Made by a program: the position numbers and the translations under genes
Notes under the pieces: generated by a model
Databases searched by the model: none
The model's input: only the letters and a program-made list of their open reading frames with translations
What the model was told of the DNA's origin: nothing
Assembly: GCF_017873675.1 (NCBI RefSeq)
Contig: NZ_JAGGKK010000005.1
Location: 116,766 to 180,765, forward strand
Direction: 5' to 3'
Length of the DNA stretch: 64,000 bases
Source: Virgibacillus litoralis
GTDB taxonomy: Bacteria; Bacillota; Bacilli; Bacillales; Amphibacillaceae
Part shown: positions 25,043 to 34,382 of the stretch, in pieces
Layout of the letters: the number at the start of each line of letters is the position of its first letter
Numbering within the stretch: position 1 is the first letter of the stretch

Positions 25043-26602
25043 TTACAGAGCACCTATTTCCGGCCAGTGAAGTGATACTCCACATTCCTGTAATAAGCGC
25101 TGAAAATCGGATGTTAGTTTCGGATTTTTATAAATATCTGCTGGCGAAAGGTTATGTTCCATAGCATAGGCAGCTAACGCACCCGCTGATTCTCCTATAT
25201 TCCACTCAACGGGGTGAAGTCTAAAGCAGCCATTCGTTAACTGGGTGGATCCGATATTTTTACAGGCGGGAATCAAGTTTTTGATTTTAATTGGAATTAA
25301 ACTCCCTAAAGGTATTTCAAAAGGGTAACTATTCGCATAAAAAAACCTGTTCTTAATCGTTGTCGGATGTAAATCGATACGATAAGCGCCTATCCCGACA
25401 GAATCATCCAGTTTCTTTATCCCCGCATCTCCTCGCAGGTCTGCATTAACATCCTGTTCGACCACCGTATGTAATGCTTTAATTCTGCGGGATTCCCGTA
25501 TATAAGGATGCATAGCCAGACCATCATTTGTCCCTACTATGTCCGGCCTTAGTCTGAATTCAGGGTATCCTTTTCCGCCATCCTTGCGTTGCGCTTCTGT
25601 TTGCAGCCAATACAGGAGCGAAAGACTTAACTGTTTTGCTCCATGTAAATGTTTTTCTTTTTCCTTTTCAGAAACATCAATTATCGATCCTGCCCAGTAG
25701 TCATTCTGCGGCCAATTAATTAGGGAAATATCTCCTTTATAAAAACCTTTTTTAAATTTATTGGTATCTATAATTCTTCGATACTCCCAATACCCTAGAG
25801 CATTCTCGTCTGTAAACAAAGGCAGATATTTTGACTTACCAGTACCAGCATCAGGCATATATTCACTTAACTGATTGTGATTCAAGAAAGATGCGCGGTA
25901 GTTCTTCCAATAGTCATACTGCTCTGGTTTTTCAATTGTATGGTTTTCACCTTTGACGTAATCCAGGGCAAAAACGTGTGTGATTGATTGTATGTCCTGA
26001 GGGATCGCCTTGTTTAATCCATGTAATTCCCCAGTTTCTTCTTTAGACTCTGCTCCAAGAGAATAGTCCGCACCAGCTATAGGCAGAACATCCCCAAGTT
26101 CTGTTGCATCAAGAAAATAAGCAGCATCAATTGCTATTTCCTCTTCGTCTCGCGTGCTTGCAATAAATAGCCGCTTTATCTCATCATGCTCTACCTCGGC
26201 CCGTATAGCTTTATATTCCAGTAACAGTTCAATTCGCCCATTTGAAAGATAAGGCTGCAAAAAATCATAAAGGACCTTTAACGCAACTTTAGGCTCATGC
26301 GCAATTCTGCTAACCCATGCACTGCCTGGATTGAGCAAACCATCAGTATGGCTATCCTCAGCTAACGGATAATGGTTTTTATAATAGCTTCTAATTTCAT
26401 TTCTGAACTGTCTGTATGTGTTTGTACATCCAAATTCCTCGATCCAGCGATGCTCATCAGGGGGTACTGCCTGACTTGTCAACTGGCCACCGATCCATTG
26501 TGTTTCTTCTGTTAGTACAACGTTCTTTCCCTGCTTAGCTGCAGTTAGCGCTGCCAAACAGCCGCCAATCCCACCGCCAATAATGGCAATATCTTTTTTC
26601 AA
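25043..26602 (-). CDS. FAD-dependent oxidoreductase (PF12831 type, paralogue 1)
   Basis: 519 residues from a TTG start (GGGAGTGG upstream). The N-terminal dinucleotide-binding motif IAIIGGGIGGCLAAL is followed by GGQLTSQAVPPDEHRWIEEFG, a signature shared with the paralogue at 41621-43183. The C-terminus has RLHPVEWNIGESAGALAAY. These flavoproteins are common in polysaccharide loci of Bacillota and Bacteroidota, usually annotated only as FAD-dependent oxidoreductases. It could oxidise a sugar or sugar acid. No signal peptide, so cytosolic. About 170 bp with no evident gene separate it from each neighbour. Confidence 0.78.
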   Translation of the reverse strand: MKKDIAIIGGGIGGCLAALTAAKQGKNVVLTEETQWIGGQLTSQAVPPDEHRWIEEFGCTNTYRQFRNEIRSYYKNHYPLAEDSHTDGLLNPGSAWVSRIAHEPKVALKVLYDFLQPYLSNGRIELLLEYKAIRAEVEHDEIKRLFIASTRDEEEIAIDAAYFLDATELGDVLPIAGADYSLGAESKEETGELHGLNKAIPQDIQSITHVFALDYVKGENHTIEKPEQYDYWKNYRASFLNHNQLSEYMPDAGTGKSKYLPLFTDENALGYWEYRRIIDTNKFKKGFYKGDISLINWPQNDYWAGSIIDVSEKEKEKHLHGAKQLSLSLLYWLQTEAQRKDGGKGYPEFRLRPDIVGTNDGLAMHPYIRESRRIKALHTVVEQDVNADLRGDAGIKKLDDSVGIGAYRIDLHPTTIKNRFFYANSYPFEIPLGSLIPIKIKNLIPACKNIGSTQLTNGCFRLHPVEWNIGESAGALAAYAMEHNLSPADIYKNPKLTSDFQRLLQECGVSLHWPEIGAL

Positions 26603-26772
26603 AAAATACCACTCCCATTACATTGATTTTTAAAAGCTATTTTCTAAAATTTGATTGAACATTTACTTGTAGTTGCTATAATGGACAACCGATTCGTAGT
26701 ATTTGGTGTGGATCTCTGACCCTCGCCGTTTATATCAACTTCTGTAAAGTGTATTTTGCTTCTTTATAATCT

Positions 26773-28284
26773 TTATACTTTCTTGCTCGCTAATTCAACG
26801 CCAATCTCAAACGTTCTATTCCAAGGAAGGTAAATGTTTACTATGCTGCATGCAACATCAGTCCTGCCTATCATTTCAACTGCCTTTTCATAAAATAATT
26901 CGTTTACTTTTTTTCGAATAGTTTCAGCAGAGGTACTCTCTTCATTAATTTCTTTTCGTACTTCCTGCCTGATAATCGATTGATATAAGTAGTCATCTAA
27001 CAGACGCAGCAATAACTGTCTTTCTTTAACTGCATTTGTATTCTTTTCTTTTTTTGCAGATAAGTGTATTAATGCAGACTGAGCAACTACCGTCCCTATC
27101 GTATTTCCTGCTGTATTCCAGGCACCAAGTCCTGCCAGATCACTTAATGAGAAGGTTTTTAACAGCTGCGGAATCATAGTAACATCTGCACCATTCGCAT
27201 AAGCTACGTCTGCAATGGCTATTAATTTCCCTTTATCACGATAGTAGCTTAATTTCTTAAGCCATTCGGCAATATTACGATCATTCGTATTTACTTCATT
27301 AAGTTGTTGTTGTAATGCAAGATCCCCTTGAAGTTTACCTGGGACATTTACACCAATGATTACATCAGCATCGCTTGTTTCCTCCACCGTATGACTGCCA
27401 AAAGCATAAATTTGACCTTTGATAGATTCATCGATTGCCCTATCCTCATACATCGCTATTGACAACGAGCCTTTCTTGCCACTATAGATGGGATAAAATA
27501 CAGGCGTTGGTTCCTTTTCTAAAAGGTAAATCATCCTTGCCGTTAAAACGCTGGCAACTTCATCTGCGCCCGGGTATATTAAAATTTTCTCGTATAATTC
27601 CTGTTGAGAAACTGCGTCAGCCAGCTTTTCCTGCTCCATTATATTTAAGCCATATTCACTTGTATCATCCTGTGGGAAAATTAACAGGTCGATAACTGCT
27701 TGTTCGATGTATTCAATTAAAGATAAATTCACCTGAAAGTTCCGCTCACGGGTTGTTAGATAATCCTCTAAAACCCAGTCTGGAATTTCCTTCTTCATTT
27801 CTTGAACAATCTCGTTGTCCTCATCTGCTTGAAGCTTTTGATAGCGGTGTGAATGATACGAGTATCTCCAGATCTCTTTGCCATATTGATTCCAATAGGA
27901 CTTTTCTTCCTCATTGACATAGCTGTTAGACAATCGCATTGTTGAACTAAAAGCCATGATGGATAAATGAGGATTCTCTTGTTTGATTTCCAGAAATTGT
28001 TCCAGTCGATTGAATATAACTGCTTCATTTTCACTGTTAATCCTTGAAGGAACAAGTCCCCCGTACAGAATCATATCGATTGATACAATAACCCCTTCTA
28101 CCTGGGTGGAAACGTCCTCTATCCATTGAAAAAGCTGAGAAAAATTTGCTGGTTCCTTTAAAAAGCCTAGATATTCCTTTGGAGGAGTAATCAGTTCCCA
28201 ATCTACTAACTGCCCAAGTTCCTTTGGTAAGTCATAGGTTACTGGTCTAGCATCTACTGGTATTAATGCTATTTTTCTAGTCAT
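26773..28284 (-). CDS. DUF4127 family protein
   Basis: 503 residues, cytosolic. Recognised by the N-terminal IALIPVDARPVTYDLPKELG, SIDMILYGGLVPSR and AFSSTMRLSNSYVNEEEKSYW, and later YPGADEVASVLTARM and AYANGADVTMIPQLL, all typical of DUF4127. The function is unknown. It lies 13 bases downstream of the cytosolic GHL10-like gene, so the two are probably co-transcribed and may act on the same imported oligosaccharide. Confidence 0.8.
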   Translation of the reverse strand: MTRKIALIPVDARPVTYDLPKELGQLVDWELITPPKEYLGFLKEPANFSQLFQWIEDVSTQVEGVIVSIDMILYGGLVPSRINSENEAVIFNRLEQFLEIKQENPHLSIMAFSSTMRLSNSYVNEEEKSYWNQYGKEIWRYSYHSHRYQKLQADEDNEIVQEMKKEIPDWVLEDYLTTRERNFQVNLSLIEYIEQAVIDLLIFPQDDTSEYGLNIMEQEKLADAVSQQELYEKILIYPGADEVASVLTARMIYLLEKEPTPVFYPIYSGKKGSLSIAMYEDRAIDESIKGQIYAFGSHTVEETSDADVIIGVNVPGKLQGDLALQQQLNEVNTNDRNIAEWLKKLSYYRDKGKLIAIADVAYANGADVTMIPQLLKTFSLSDLAGLGAWNTAGNTIGTVVAQSALIHLSAKKEKNTNAVKERQLLLRLLDDYLYQSIIRQEVRKEINEESTSAETIRKKVNELFYEKAVEMIGRTDVACSIVNIYLPWNRTFEIGVELASKKV

Positions 28285-28297
28285 GCATACCCTTCTT

Positions 28298-29509
28298 TCA
28301 TTTCACGTGTTTAGTATCTTTCAACTCTGTTGGAAGTATATTCCACCATTTATAGTCTTCCAGATAAACCGCATCAAAGAGCATTACACCCTTTGATTTC
28401 CCCTTACACATTTGGATTGCTTTTTTAAATTGTTCTGGATTATCTTTATAGTCTTTTAAAAATAATCCGCCTACAACAGGAATACTGCCATTGATTACTT
28501 CTAAGCTTTTATCGACGGCACCTTCTACTGAATACCAGTTTTCAGGACGTTTATTATTCACCGCTTCTTCAATATAAACCTCTGGATAATAACAACCGGT
28601 CATAATAAAATCAAGCTCTTCAGCTAAACCAGAGACAGAGTAGTTATCAGAAGTCCAGTCTGATTCTGGCTGATATGTTTCACTCCCCCAGTTAACGCCC
28701 TCATTATAGTAGAGCGGGTACCATGAACCTACATAATTACCGAATAAAAAATCAGGATTGTGTAATTTCACAACCTCACGTGCTCTATGCACGAATTTTT
28801 TAATATTGAGTGCTCGCCATTCTGTCCAAAGAGAGAAATACTTACCGAACTGAACCTTTTTCTCTTCGTCAATTGTATAAATAGCTTCAGGCCAGTTTGG
28901 AATCTTCTTATCAATATAATCCTCAAAATTACTTCTGCTTAAGTCACTAAAATCCCCATAAACATTTGGATAGCGGCATCGATCTAATACTATTCCATCC
29001 AAGTCATAAGCGCACATTTCCTTTATAATATTTAATTCGTGATCAATCACCTCTGGATGAATCGGGTTAACAAAAATAGTTGCAGCATCAGCGTATTCTG
29101 CCGCATTCGATTCGTTGGAAACCACTTCATTGTAGAATTTAACTTGCCAATCCTTTTTATCGTAGGCCAATCCATCACGAGAAGTAGCGATCCCTTCTGA
29201 GAAAACATCTACATTTGCCAGTACTTGTATATCAAGACCTTTTGTTTTACTTAAAAATTCACTTAGAAAGTTACGACCTTCCCACATCTGGTAACTTCCA
29301 TCTGACCAGCTGCTAATATGGTAAGCAAACTTGCTGGGATAAGTAGTCTGCCCATACGGAACCTTCGCATCAATTATTAAATGGGTCACACCTGAATTGA
29401 TAGCGTTTTCAATTAATCGTACTTGTTCACTATGCTCGGCTAAACGCTGTCCATTTGCTAAAAAGTCGACCCACAAGATGTTAGCTGTTTCTGGTAATGT
29501 TTGTTTCAT
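28298..29509 (-). CDS. Cytosolic family-10-like glycosyl hydrolase (GHL10 type)
   Basis: 403 residues from the ATG at 29509 (AGGAGGGTAAAT). Paralogue of the secreted enzyme at 16550-18217: shared ILWVDFLANGQ/ARVLWYDLSANI start, VLANVDVFSEG, LDGIVLDRCRYPNVYGDFSDLSR, FGNYVGSWYPLYYNEGVNWGSETYQPE and a matching C-terminus. It has no signal peptide and lacks the 80-residue insert. The pair suggests extracellular and intracellular cleavage of the same kind of linkage. Co-transcribed with ROK kinase 1 upstream and DUF4127 downstream. Confidence 0.8.
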   Translation of the reverse strand: MKQTLPETANILWVDFLANGQRLAEHSEQVRLIENAINSGVTHLIIDAKVPYGQTTYPSKFAYHISSWSDGSYQMWEGRNFLSEFLSKTKGLDIQVLANVDVFSEGIATSRDGLAYDKKDWQVKFYNEVVSNESNAAEYADAATIFVNPIHPEVIDHELNIIKEMCAYDLDGIVLDRCRYPNVYGDFSDLSRSNFEDYIDKKIPNWPEAIYTIDEEKKVQFGKYFSLWTEWRALNIKKFVHRAREVVKLHNPDFLFGNYVGSWYPLYYNEGVNWGSETYQPESDWTSDNYSVSGLAEELDFIMTGCYYPEVYIEEAVNNKRPENWYSVEGAVDKSLEVINGSIPVVGGLFLKDYKDNPEQFKKAIQMCKGKSKGVMLFDAVYLEDYKWWNILPTELKDTKHVK

Positions 29510-29519
29510 ATTTACCCTC

Positions 29520-30494
29520 CTATTTATTTGCAATCCAGGATTGATATGCAGCACCAATAAGACCAGCATCATATCCTAGTTTGGATATTTGAATATCTAC
29601 CGGGTTGACTAAAGCGTGCATTCCTAAGTTGCTTAAACGATCATTAATCTTTACAATCAGCCATTCTCTGTCTTCCACAATTCCTCCACCAAGTATGATT
29701 CGTGATGGGTTAAACGTATGAATGATTGTTATCATCCCATATGATAAAGCTTTTATCGCTGTGTCAATAACCTCATCAGCAATGGGGCATCCATCATGAT
29801 ACCATTGAAAAACTTCTTTACTTGTAAGCTTGTCTGGGTTTTCAACAAAGTAAGTTTTAGCAGATTCATTAGTCGTGGTATCCAATTCATGCAATCTCTC
29901 TTTCATCCGATTGGCAATTCCACTACCGGATGCATATGTCTCGACACAGCCATGTGATCCACAATTACATTTGGGTCCATCCATATTAACTGTTATATGA
30001 CCTAATTCTGCAGCGCCTCCCCATTCACCCCGAATAACATTTCCACCTGAAATAATTCCTCCACCTATTCCAGTACCTAGCGTTAGACAAACAACATCAC
30101 TCATTCCTTTTCCACTGCCAAGCTGGTGCTCTGCAATAGCAAAAGTCGTTGCATCATTGTCTAAAAAGATAGGCAGATCTGTATACTTAGATAGGTAATC
30201 CGATATGGCCACGTCATTCCAATCTTGAATGTTATCTGTACCTGTCAGGATTTTCCCTTCTTTATAATTGATTTGACCAGCCGATCCAATGCCAATACCA
30301 ATTAAGTGCATCCTTTCCTTTTCAGCAATACTTATGTAAGAAGAAACTATATCTTTTAACAACTCCAGTACACGCATTTTCGTTTCTTTTGGCGTAGGAG
30401 TAACTTTTCTATGAAAGACTTCTCCAGTTTTATTTACAATCCCTGCTGCAATTTTGGTTCCCCCAATATCGATCCCAATACTAAAGTCACCCAT
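29520..30494 (-). CDS. ROK-family sugar kinase 1
   Basis: 324 residues. The ATP-binding N-terminal motif IGIDIGGTKIAAGIV, the catalytic region LDNDATTFAIAEHQLGSG, and the ROK signature with zinc motif CNCGSHGCVETYASGSG are intact. It phosphorylates a hexose or N-acetylhexosamine at C6. Given NanE in the neighbouring operon it may be the ManNAc kinase, while the ROK protein at 36627 beside NagA would be a GlcNAc kinase. Glucokinase activity cannot be excluded. It heads the unit ROK1-GHL10-DUF4127. Confidence 0.85.
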   Translation of the reverse strand: MGDFSIGIDIGGTKIAAGIVNKTGEVFHRKVTPTPKETKMRVLELLKDIVSSYISIAEKERMHLIGIGIGSAGQINYKEGKILTGTDNIQDWNDVAISDYLSKYTDLPIFLDNDATTFAIAEHQLGSGKGMSDVVCLTLGTGIGGGIISGGNVIRGEWGGAAELGHITVNMDGPKCNCGSHGCVETYASGSGIANRMKERLHELDTTTNESAKTYFVENPDKLTSKEVFQWYHDGCPIADEVIDTAIKALSYGMITIIHTFNPSRIILGGGIVEDREWLIVKINDRLSNLGMHALVNPVDIQISKLGYDAGLIGAAYQSWIANK

Positions 30495-30635
30495 CTAGAA
30501 CCCCCATTCTCCTAAGTAACGGAAAATATTTTTATAATTATTTCGTTAAAAGGATATTTTCTCCTAAATAGATTATAAAATATTCAAAAATTTTCTGCAA
30601 TGGTTAATTTTCGTGTTATTACCGGCCGACCTGTC

Positions 30636-31358
30636 TTAGGAGTGATACGTAAAGTAATGCAGCACATTGGGAAGATCTCTTCTCCAAAAATCCCACAAAT
30701 GATGTTCTTTACATTCTATATAGCGGATTTTATGAATCTTTAAGGCTAAAAAGGCACTATATAGTTCACGGTTACGGCTCAAGATATAAAGCTTCTCATC
30801 TGTTATCGGTGAGATAAATTCATCTTCATATAGGCCGACAGTTTGGTAGATATTCCAGTTAACTTGTTGCATATCACTTAGTGATTCAATATCATGCTTA
30901 CTGATGGCTGCGGATTGTAATAATAAATGCGTCCACAAACGAGGTTTACTCACCGCAATATTTAAGCTAATGTTCCCTGCCAGCGAGTCCCCCAGCATCC
31001 CTCTTTTAACTATTTTGATACCTGAATCGGATAATTCCTGTTCAACCTCTGGAATAAGTTCTTGGTTCATAAAATCAATATAGTTATCAAAGTCCTTTCC
31101 TCTTCTATGATAGGAATTCCATCGCTCACTAGAAGAACCAGGTGAAATTAACACAAATACTAGTTTCCGGGCACGGTTATAATCGTGTTGCAGCAGCTTT
31201 TGATAACTCTTCTCCAGTTCGCCTAACTCTAAATAGTCCCCACCATCGTGCACATATAAAAGATAGGCTTCTTCAATTGTGGTATTTGAGCGTAGCACAT
31301 AGTATTCAATATCCTTATTTAGAAAATTGCTCTTTTTAAACTTTTTGTTAATTCCCAA
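30636..31358 (-). CDS. Enterochelin-esterase-like alpha/beta hydrolase
   Basis: 240 residues from a TTG start (CAGGAGC nine bases upstream). An esterase-D-type fold with nucleophile S125 in GMLGDSLAGNISLNIA and a likely catalytic histidine in KEHHLWDFWRRDLP. No signal peptide. It might remove acyl substituents from imported sugars, but this is inference; the enterochelin-esterase family is broad. A strong terminator lies between it and the GH84 stop. About 140 AT-rich bp without a visible gene separate it from ROK kinase 1. Confidence 0.7.
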   Translation of the reverse strand: MGINKKFKKSNFLNKDIEYYVLRSNTTIEEAYLLYVHDGGDYLELGELEKSYQKLLQHDYNRARKLVFVLISPGSSSERWNSYHRRGKDFDNYIDFMNQELIPEVEQELSDSGIKIVKRGMLGDSLAGNISLNIAVSKPRLWTHLLLQSAAISKHDIESLSDMQQVNWNIYQTVGLYEDEFISPITDEKLYILSRNRELYSAFLALKIHKIRYIECKEHHLWDFWRRDLPNVLHYFTYHS

Positions 31359-31406
31359 CTGTAACAGCTCCTGGAATTTTTAAATTTCCAAACTTATATT
31401 AAAAAG

Positions 31407-31434
31407 TGAAGGGAGATAAATATATCCCCCTTCA
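31407..31434 (-). terminator. Rho-independent terminator after the GH84 gene
   Basis: TGAAGGG-GATA stem with TATC-CCCTTCA (small interior mismatch), followed on the minus strand by TTTTT. It lies immediately after the GH84 stop at 31443. Confidence 0.8.
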
Positions 31435-31442
31435 GTCTTTTC

Positions 31443-34085
31443 TTATTCTACAATAAATTCCCTGATTTGAGCCCATCCTGTCTGATCTGTTTGAACTTTA
31501 AAACGGATAAATCTAGCTTCTTTTCCTTCAGTTAAATTAATAGATATCTCAGGTTGGTCTTCATACTCTCCTAGTTCTTCCCAATTTGAACCGTTTGTTG
31601 AAATTTGTATTTCACCGTGATATATATAATCTTCTGGCCTTGGAACAGAACCTGAAGTGGATGCCATATATAATTCTATTGTATCAATTTTCTTTACTTC
31701 TCCTAAGTCAATTCCGATATAATCACCTTGCTTTGGGGCACCTTTAGTCCAATATAGTGTATCTAAATTGCCATCATTCATGTTTTCAAGTACATAGGAA
31801 CTGTAGTGGTCAATTGTAGAAAAAGGGCCTTCATGTTCACGGCTTCCAAGCCAATTATCATTCAGTTGTATTGCCTTGTTTATAAATGGTTCAGTGACAC
31901 CATATGCATAAGTTTTCTCGTTTGGAATATGATAGACTCCCTCTTCCGTTATAAGCGTTGCAATGGAGTCATCAATTGAAACTTTGCTTCCAACAAGGGA
32001 GTTATGTTCAAGCCATTGCCCATCACCTGCAGAATGCACACTTAAGACAAATCCATTATCTGGGATAACAGTATCGTTACCTCCTACTGCTATTACTTTT
32101 CCATCGACAACAGTGATTTCATAGCCCCATTGGTTTGTTCCTGTTGTTTCACCATATTCCGATGTATACATCACGAGTTCCGCTGACCCTCTTGGTTTAT
32201 TTATCCCATCAAGAGATCTTGAAGCTGTTCTTCTTTCCGGTATGGTAATATCCGTTAAATCATTATCCATGGCTTCATTCAAATTTTCACGGTAGACCTG
32301 TGCCTTCTCCTTATCACCTTTTTGTTGTGCCAGGAGCATGTTAGTGGCAATACTTCCAGTTATTCCGTAATATTCCATTTTATCTAACCATGGATTAACT
32401 TCCTCGAGAAATACCTTATTATTAAAATTTTCTTCTAATATTTTTGGAACATCTTTAAACTTTTTAAATTCCTCTAATAGGGCATTTCCTTCATCACCTA
32501 TTGTTTCGGTATTGTAAGCTTGCCAGAAGGAATCTATTAAAGGGCTCAATGTTGGTGATTCATTTTGGTTTAATGGAGATGATAAGGCATTTTCACTAAA
32601 CGTTTGCAACTGCTTTTTGTAGTCTCCACCAAATGAATGAATACTTTGTTCCCATGACTTTGCGGGGTTATAGTCATCAGAATTCCACGTATAATCTGCT
32701 ACAGTGAATAAAGGGATTTTAGAAGCTTCACTATGTTCCATTGGGTTCGCCGTTAATCCATTAACACCATGTTCTGTCAGTTCAGCATCTCTTCCAGTCA
32801 ATGGCCCAAGGAACAAACGATCTCGTGCAAAGTCGTTTACCGGAAAATTGTCCCAAACCAGCAATTCATGTTTAAAGATGTTTGACATTTTTTCAGCATC
32901 TTCATTTGTAATTGTATCCGTTGTAATACCTATCCCTGTCCAGTAAACAAGTATGTCTGGATCAACCAGCTCGGCAAACTTTTTCTTATATGGACTTGTA
33001 CCATCTTGATAATACTCAGTTGGAACAGTAATTAGACGGTTAGCTCCTTTATGTGTTTCTATAAACTCTTTCTGGAATTTATTAAGTAAATAAGCTTGAG
33101 CGGAAGCAAACGGACTTGAGGACGAGCCAAATTTTTCAACGTCCTTTTCACAATTCATTTCCTGAAAAATATCATCCAATAAAATCGCAAAGTCACGCAC
33201 ACCAAGATCCCACATTGCCTGTGCTTTTTCTGTTAGTTTCTCAAAGTCCTTCTCACTAGAATAACAGATATCAAGACCAGGTGAGATAGTAAAGATAAAA
33301 TTCACATGTTTTTCATCTGCCGCATTAACCAATTCCCCTATCTGAGAGAGCTTCTCTTCAGGATAGGGTTCTCTCCATTTATCACGGTGGTACATATCAT
33401 CTTTTGGTGCATAAACATACGTATTCATTTTGTTCTCACTGTAAAAATCTATCTGACTTAACCGTTCTTTTTGTGACCATGGTTTACCATAAAAACCCTC
33501 GATAACTCCTCGTAATGGCATTTCCGGCCAATCACGGATTTCAACGGAAGTTACCCAATCACGGCCTTCTCTTGAGGTGACAAGTTGCTTGAATGTTTTT
33601 GCTGCATAAAAGGTTCCTGCTTTATCCTTTCCCGAAAGAACAATCTGCTTATTGCTATTATCTCCTGAAACGAGGACATAACCTTCATTCTTTAATTCCT
33701 CTGGTCCTTCCACTCCAAGTTTTTTCAGCACTGGTTCAGAAGCATTATTTTCTGATGGTCCACCTATCCAAATAGTTACTGGCGTATTTGGAGCAGGTTC
33801 ACTATCACTTTTTTTAATAATTTGTTCAACATCCGCTTCATTTAATGTTTTTACTACTTCATTAACAGCGGACGCATCAGTACCTTCTCCTACTACTATC
33901 CCTACTTTCGGTGTAAGCGGAAATCCATTCCCACTAGATTTCACCTCTTGTGGTGAGGGATTAATCACTGGATTTGTTCCGTTTTCTGCATAAACTTCTT
34001 GCATTTGATTAGACGGTAGGAAGAGTGAAGCTACTACCAGAACTGAGAGGACGATCGAAAAAACACCTAAAAATTTTCTGCTCAT
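31443..34085 (-). CDS. Secreted GH84-type beta-N-acetylhexosaminidase/hyaluronidase
   Basis: 880 residues from the ATG at 34085 (AAAGGAGATTCAATA). Signal peptide about 1-33. N-terminal GH20b-like domain (40-185), then the GH84 catalytic barrel starting RGVIEGFYGKPWS (192-204) with APKDD and the catalytic aspartate pair D304-D305 in AILLDDIFQEMNC. A helical region follows, then an 80-residue module (635-712; NQWGYEITVVDGKVIAV, IPDNGFVLSVH) shared with the secreted GHL10 enzyme. A C-terminal discoidin/CBM32-like domain (737-880) ends the protein. It releases GlcNAc (or GalNAc) from glycans. A 14-bp palindrome and the 46-bp block lie upstream. It has no FIMAH domain. Confidence 0.9.
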   Translation of the reverse strand: MSRKFLGVFSIVLSVLVVASLFLPSNQMQEVYAENGTNPVINPSPQEVKSSGNGFPLTPKVGIVVGEGTDASAVNEVVKTLNEADVEQIIKKSDSEPAPNTPVTIWIGGPSENNASEPVLKKLGVEGPEELKNEGYVLVSGDNSNKQIVLSGKDKAGTFYAAKTFKQLVTSREGRDWVTSVEIRDWPEMPLRGVIEGFYGKPWSQKERLSQIDFYSENKMNTYVYAPKDDMYHRDKWREPYPEEKLSQIGELVNAADEKHVNFIFTISPGLDICYSSEKDFEKLTEKAQAMWDLGVRDFAILLDDIFQEMNCEKDVEKFGSSSSPFASAQAYLLNKFQKEFIETHKGANRLITVPTEYYQDGTSPYKKKFAELVDPDILVYWTGIGITTDTITNEDAEKMSNIFKHELLVWDNFPVNDFARDRLFLGPLTGRDAELTEHGVNGLTANPMEHSEASKIPLFTVADYTWNSDDYNPAKSWEQSIHSFGGDYKKQLQTFSENALSSPLNQNESPTLSPLIDSFWQAYNTETIGDEGNALLEEFKKFKDVPKILEENFNNKVFLEEVNPWLDKMEYYGITGSIATNMLLAQQKGDKEKAQVYRENLNEAMDNDLTDITIPERRTASRSLDGINKPRGSAELVMYTSEYGETTGTNQWGYEITVVDGKVIAVGGNDTVIPDNGFVLSVHSAGDGQWLEHNSLVGSKVSIDDSIATLITEEGVYHIPNEKTYAYGVTEPFINKAIQLNDNWLGSREHEGPFSTIDHYSSYVLENMNDGNLDTLYWTKGAPKQGDYIGIDLGEVKKIDTIELYMASTSGSVPRPEDYIYHGEIQISTNGSNWEELGEYEDQPEISINLTEGKEARFIRFKVQTDQTGWAQIREFIVE

Positions 34086-34110
34086 TATTGAATCTCCTTT
34101 CAAAATTTAT

Positions 34111-34124
34111 TTAGCATATGCTAA
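34111..34124. promoter_or_regulatory. 14-bp perfect palindrome upstream of the GH84 gene
   Basis: TTAGCATATGCTAA, 25 bp before the start codon, in a position suited to an operator in the 5' leader. No second copy was noticed in the window. Confidence 0.4.
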
Positions 34125-34163
34125 CAAATTTCTGCTAAATTCTACCTTCTTCCTTTAATCTCA

Positions 34164-34209
34164 GGTTTCTACTCCATTAAAAGACATAAGAAGGTACTTA
34201 AGAACTAGA
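34164..34209. promoter_or_regulatory. 46-bp conserved upstream block, copy 2
   Basis: Matches 16383-16428 at 38 of 46 positions and lies 79 bp upstream of the GH84 start. The remainder of the 34086-34382 gap holds a small repeat (34305-34330) and a 16-bp palindrome ACTTTTTTAAAAAAGT (34342-34357). Confidence 0.6.
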
Positions 34210-34382
34210 ATTTTTAGGGCTATATAGATAGCTTGGCATTTGTTAAGGGGATTCTTATAAAAGCATGTTTTGAATTATTATTGAACCCCCTCTTAATAAA
34301 GATAAGCCTAAGTTGTACATGCAGTAAGACAGTTTATATACACTTTTTTAAAAAAGTAGCTGCTTACTCCTTGCTAAATTCA

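Noticed and set aside
30495..30635. Possible small gene or RNA in this gap
   Set aside because: AT-rich with no ribosome site, open frame or stable hairpin.
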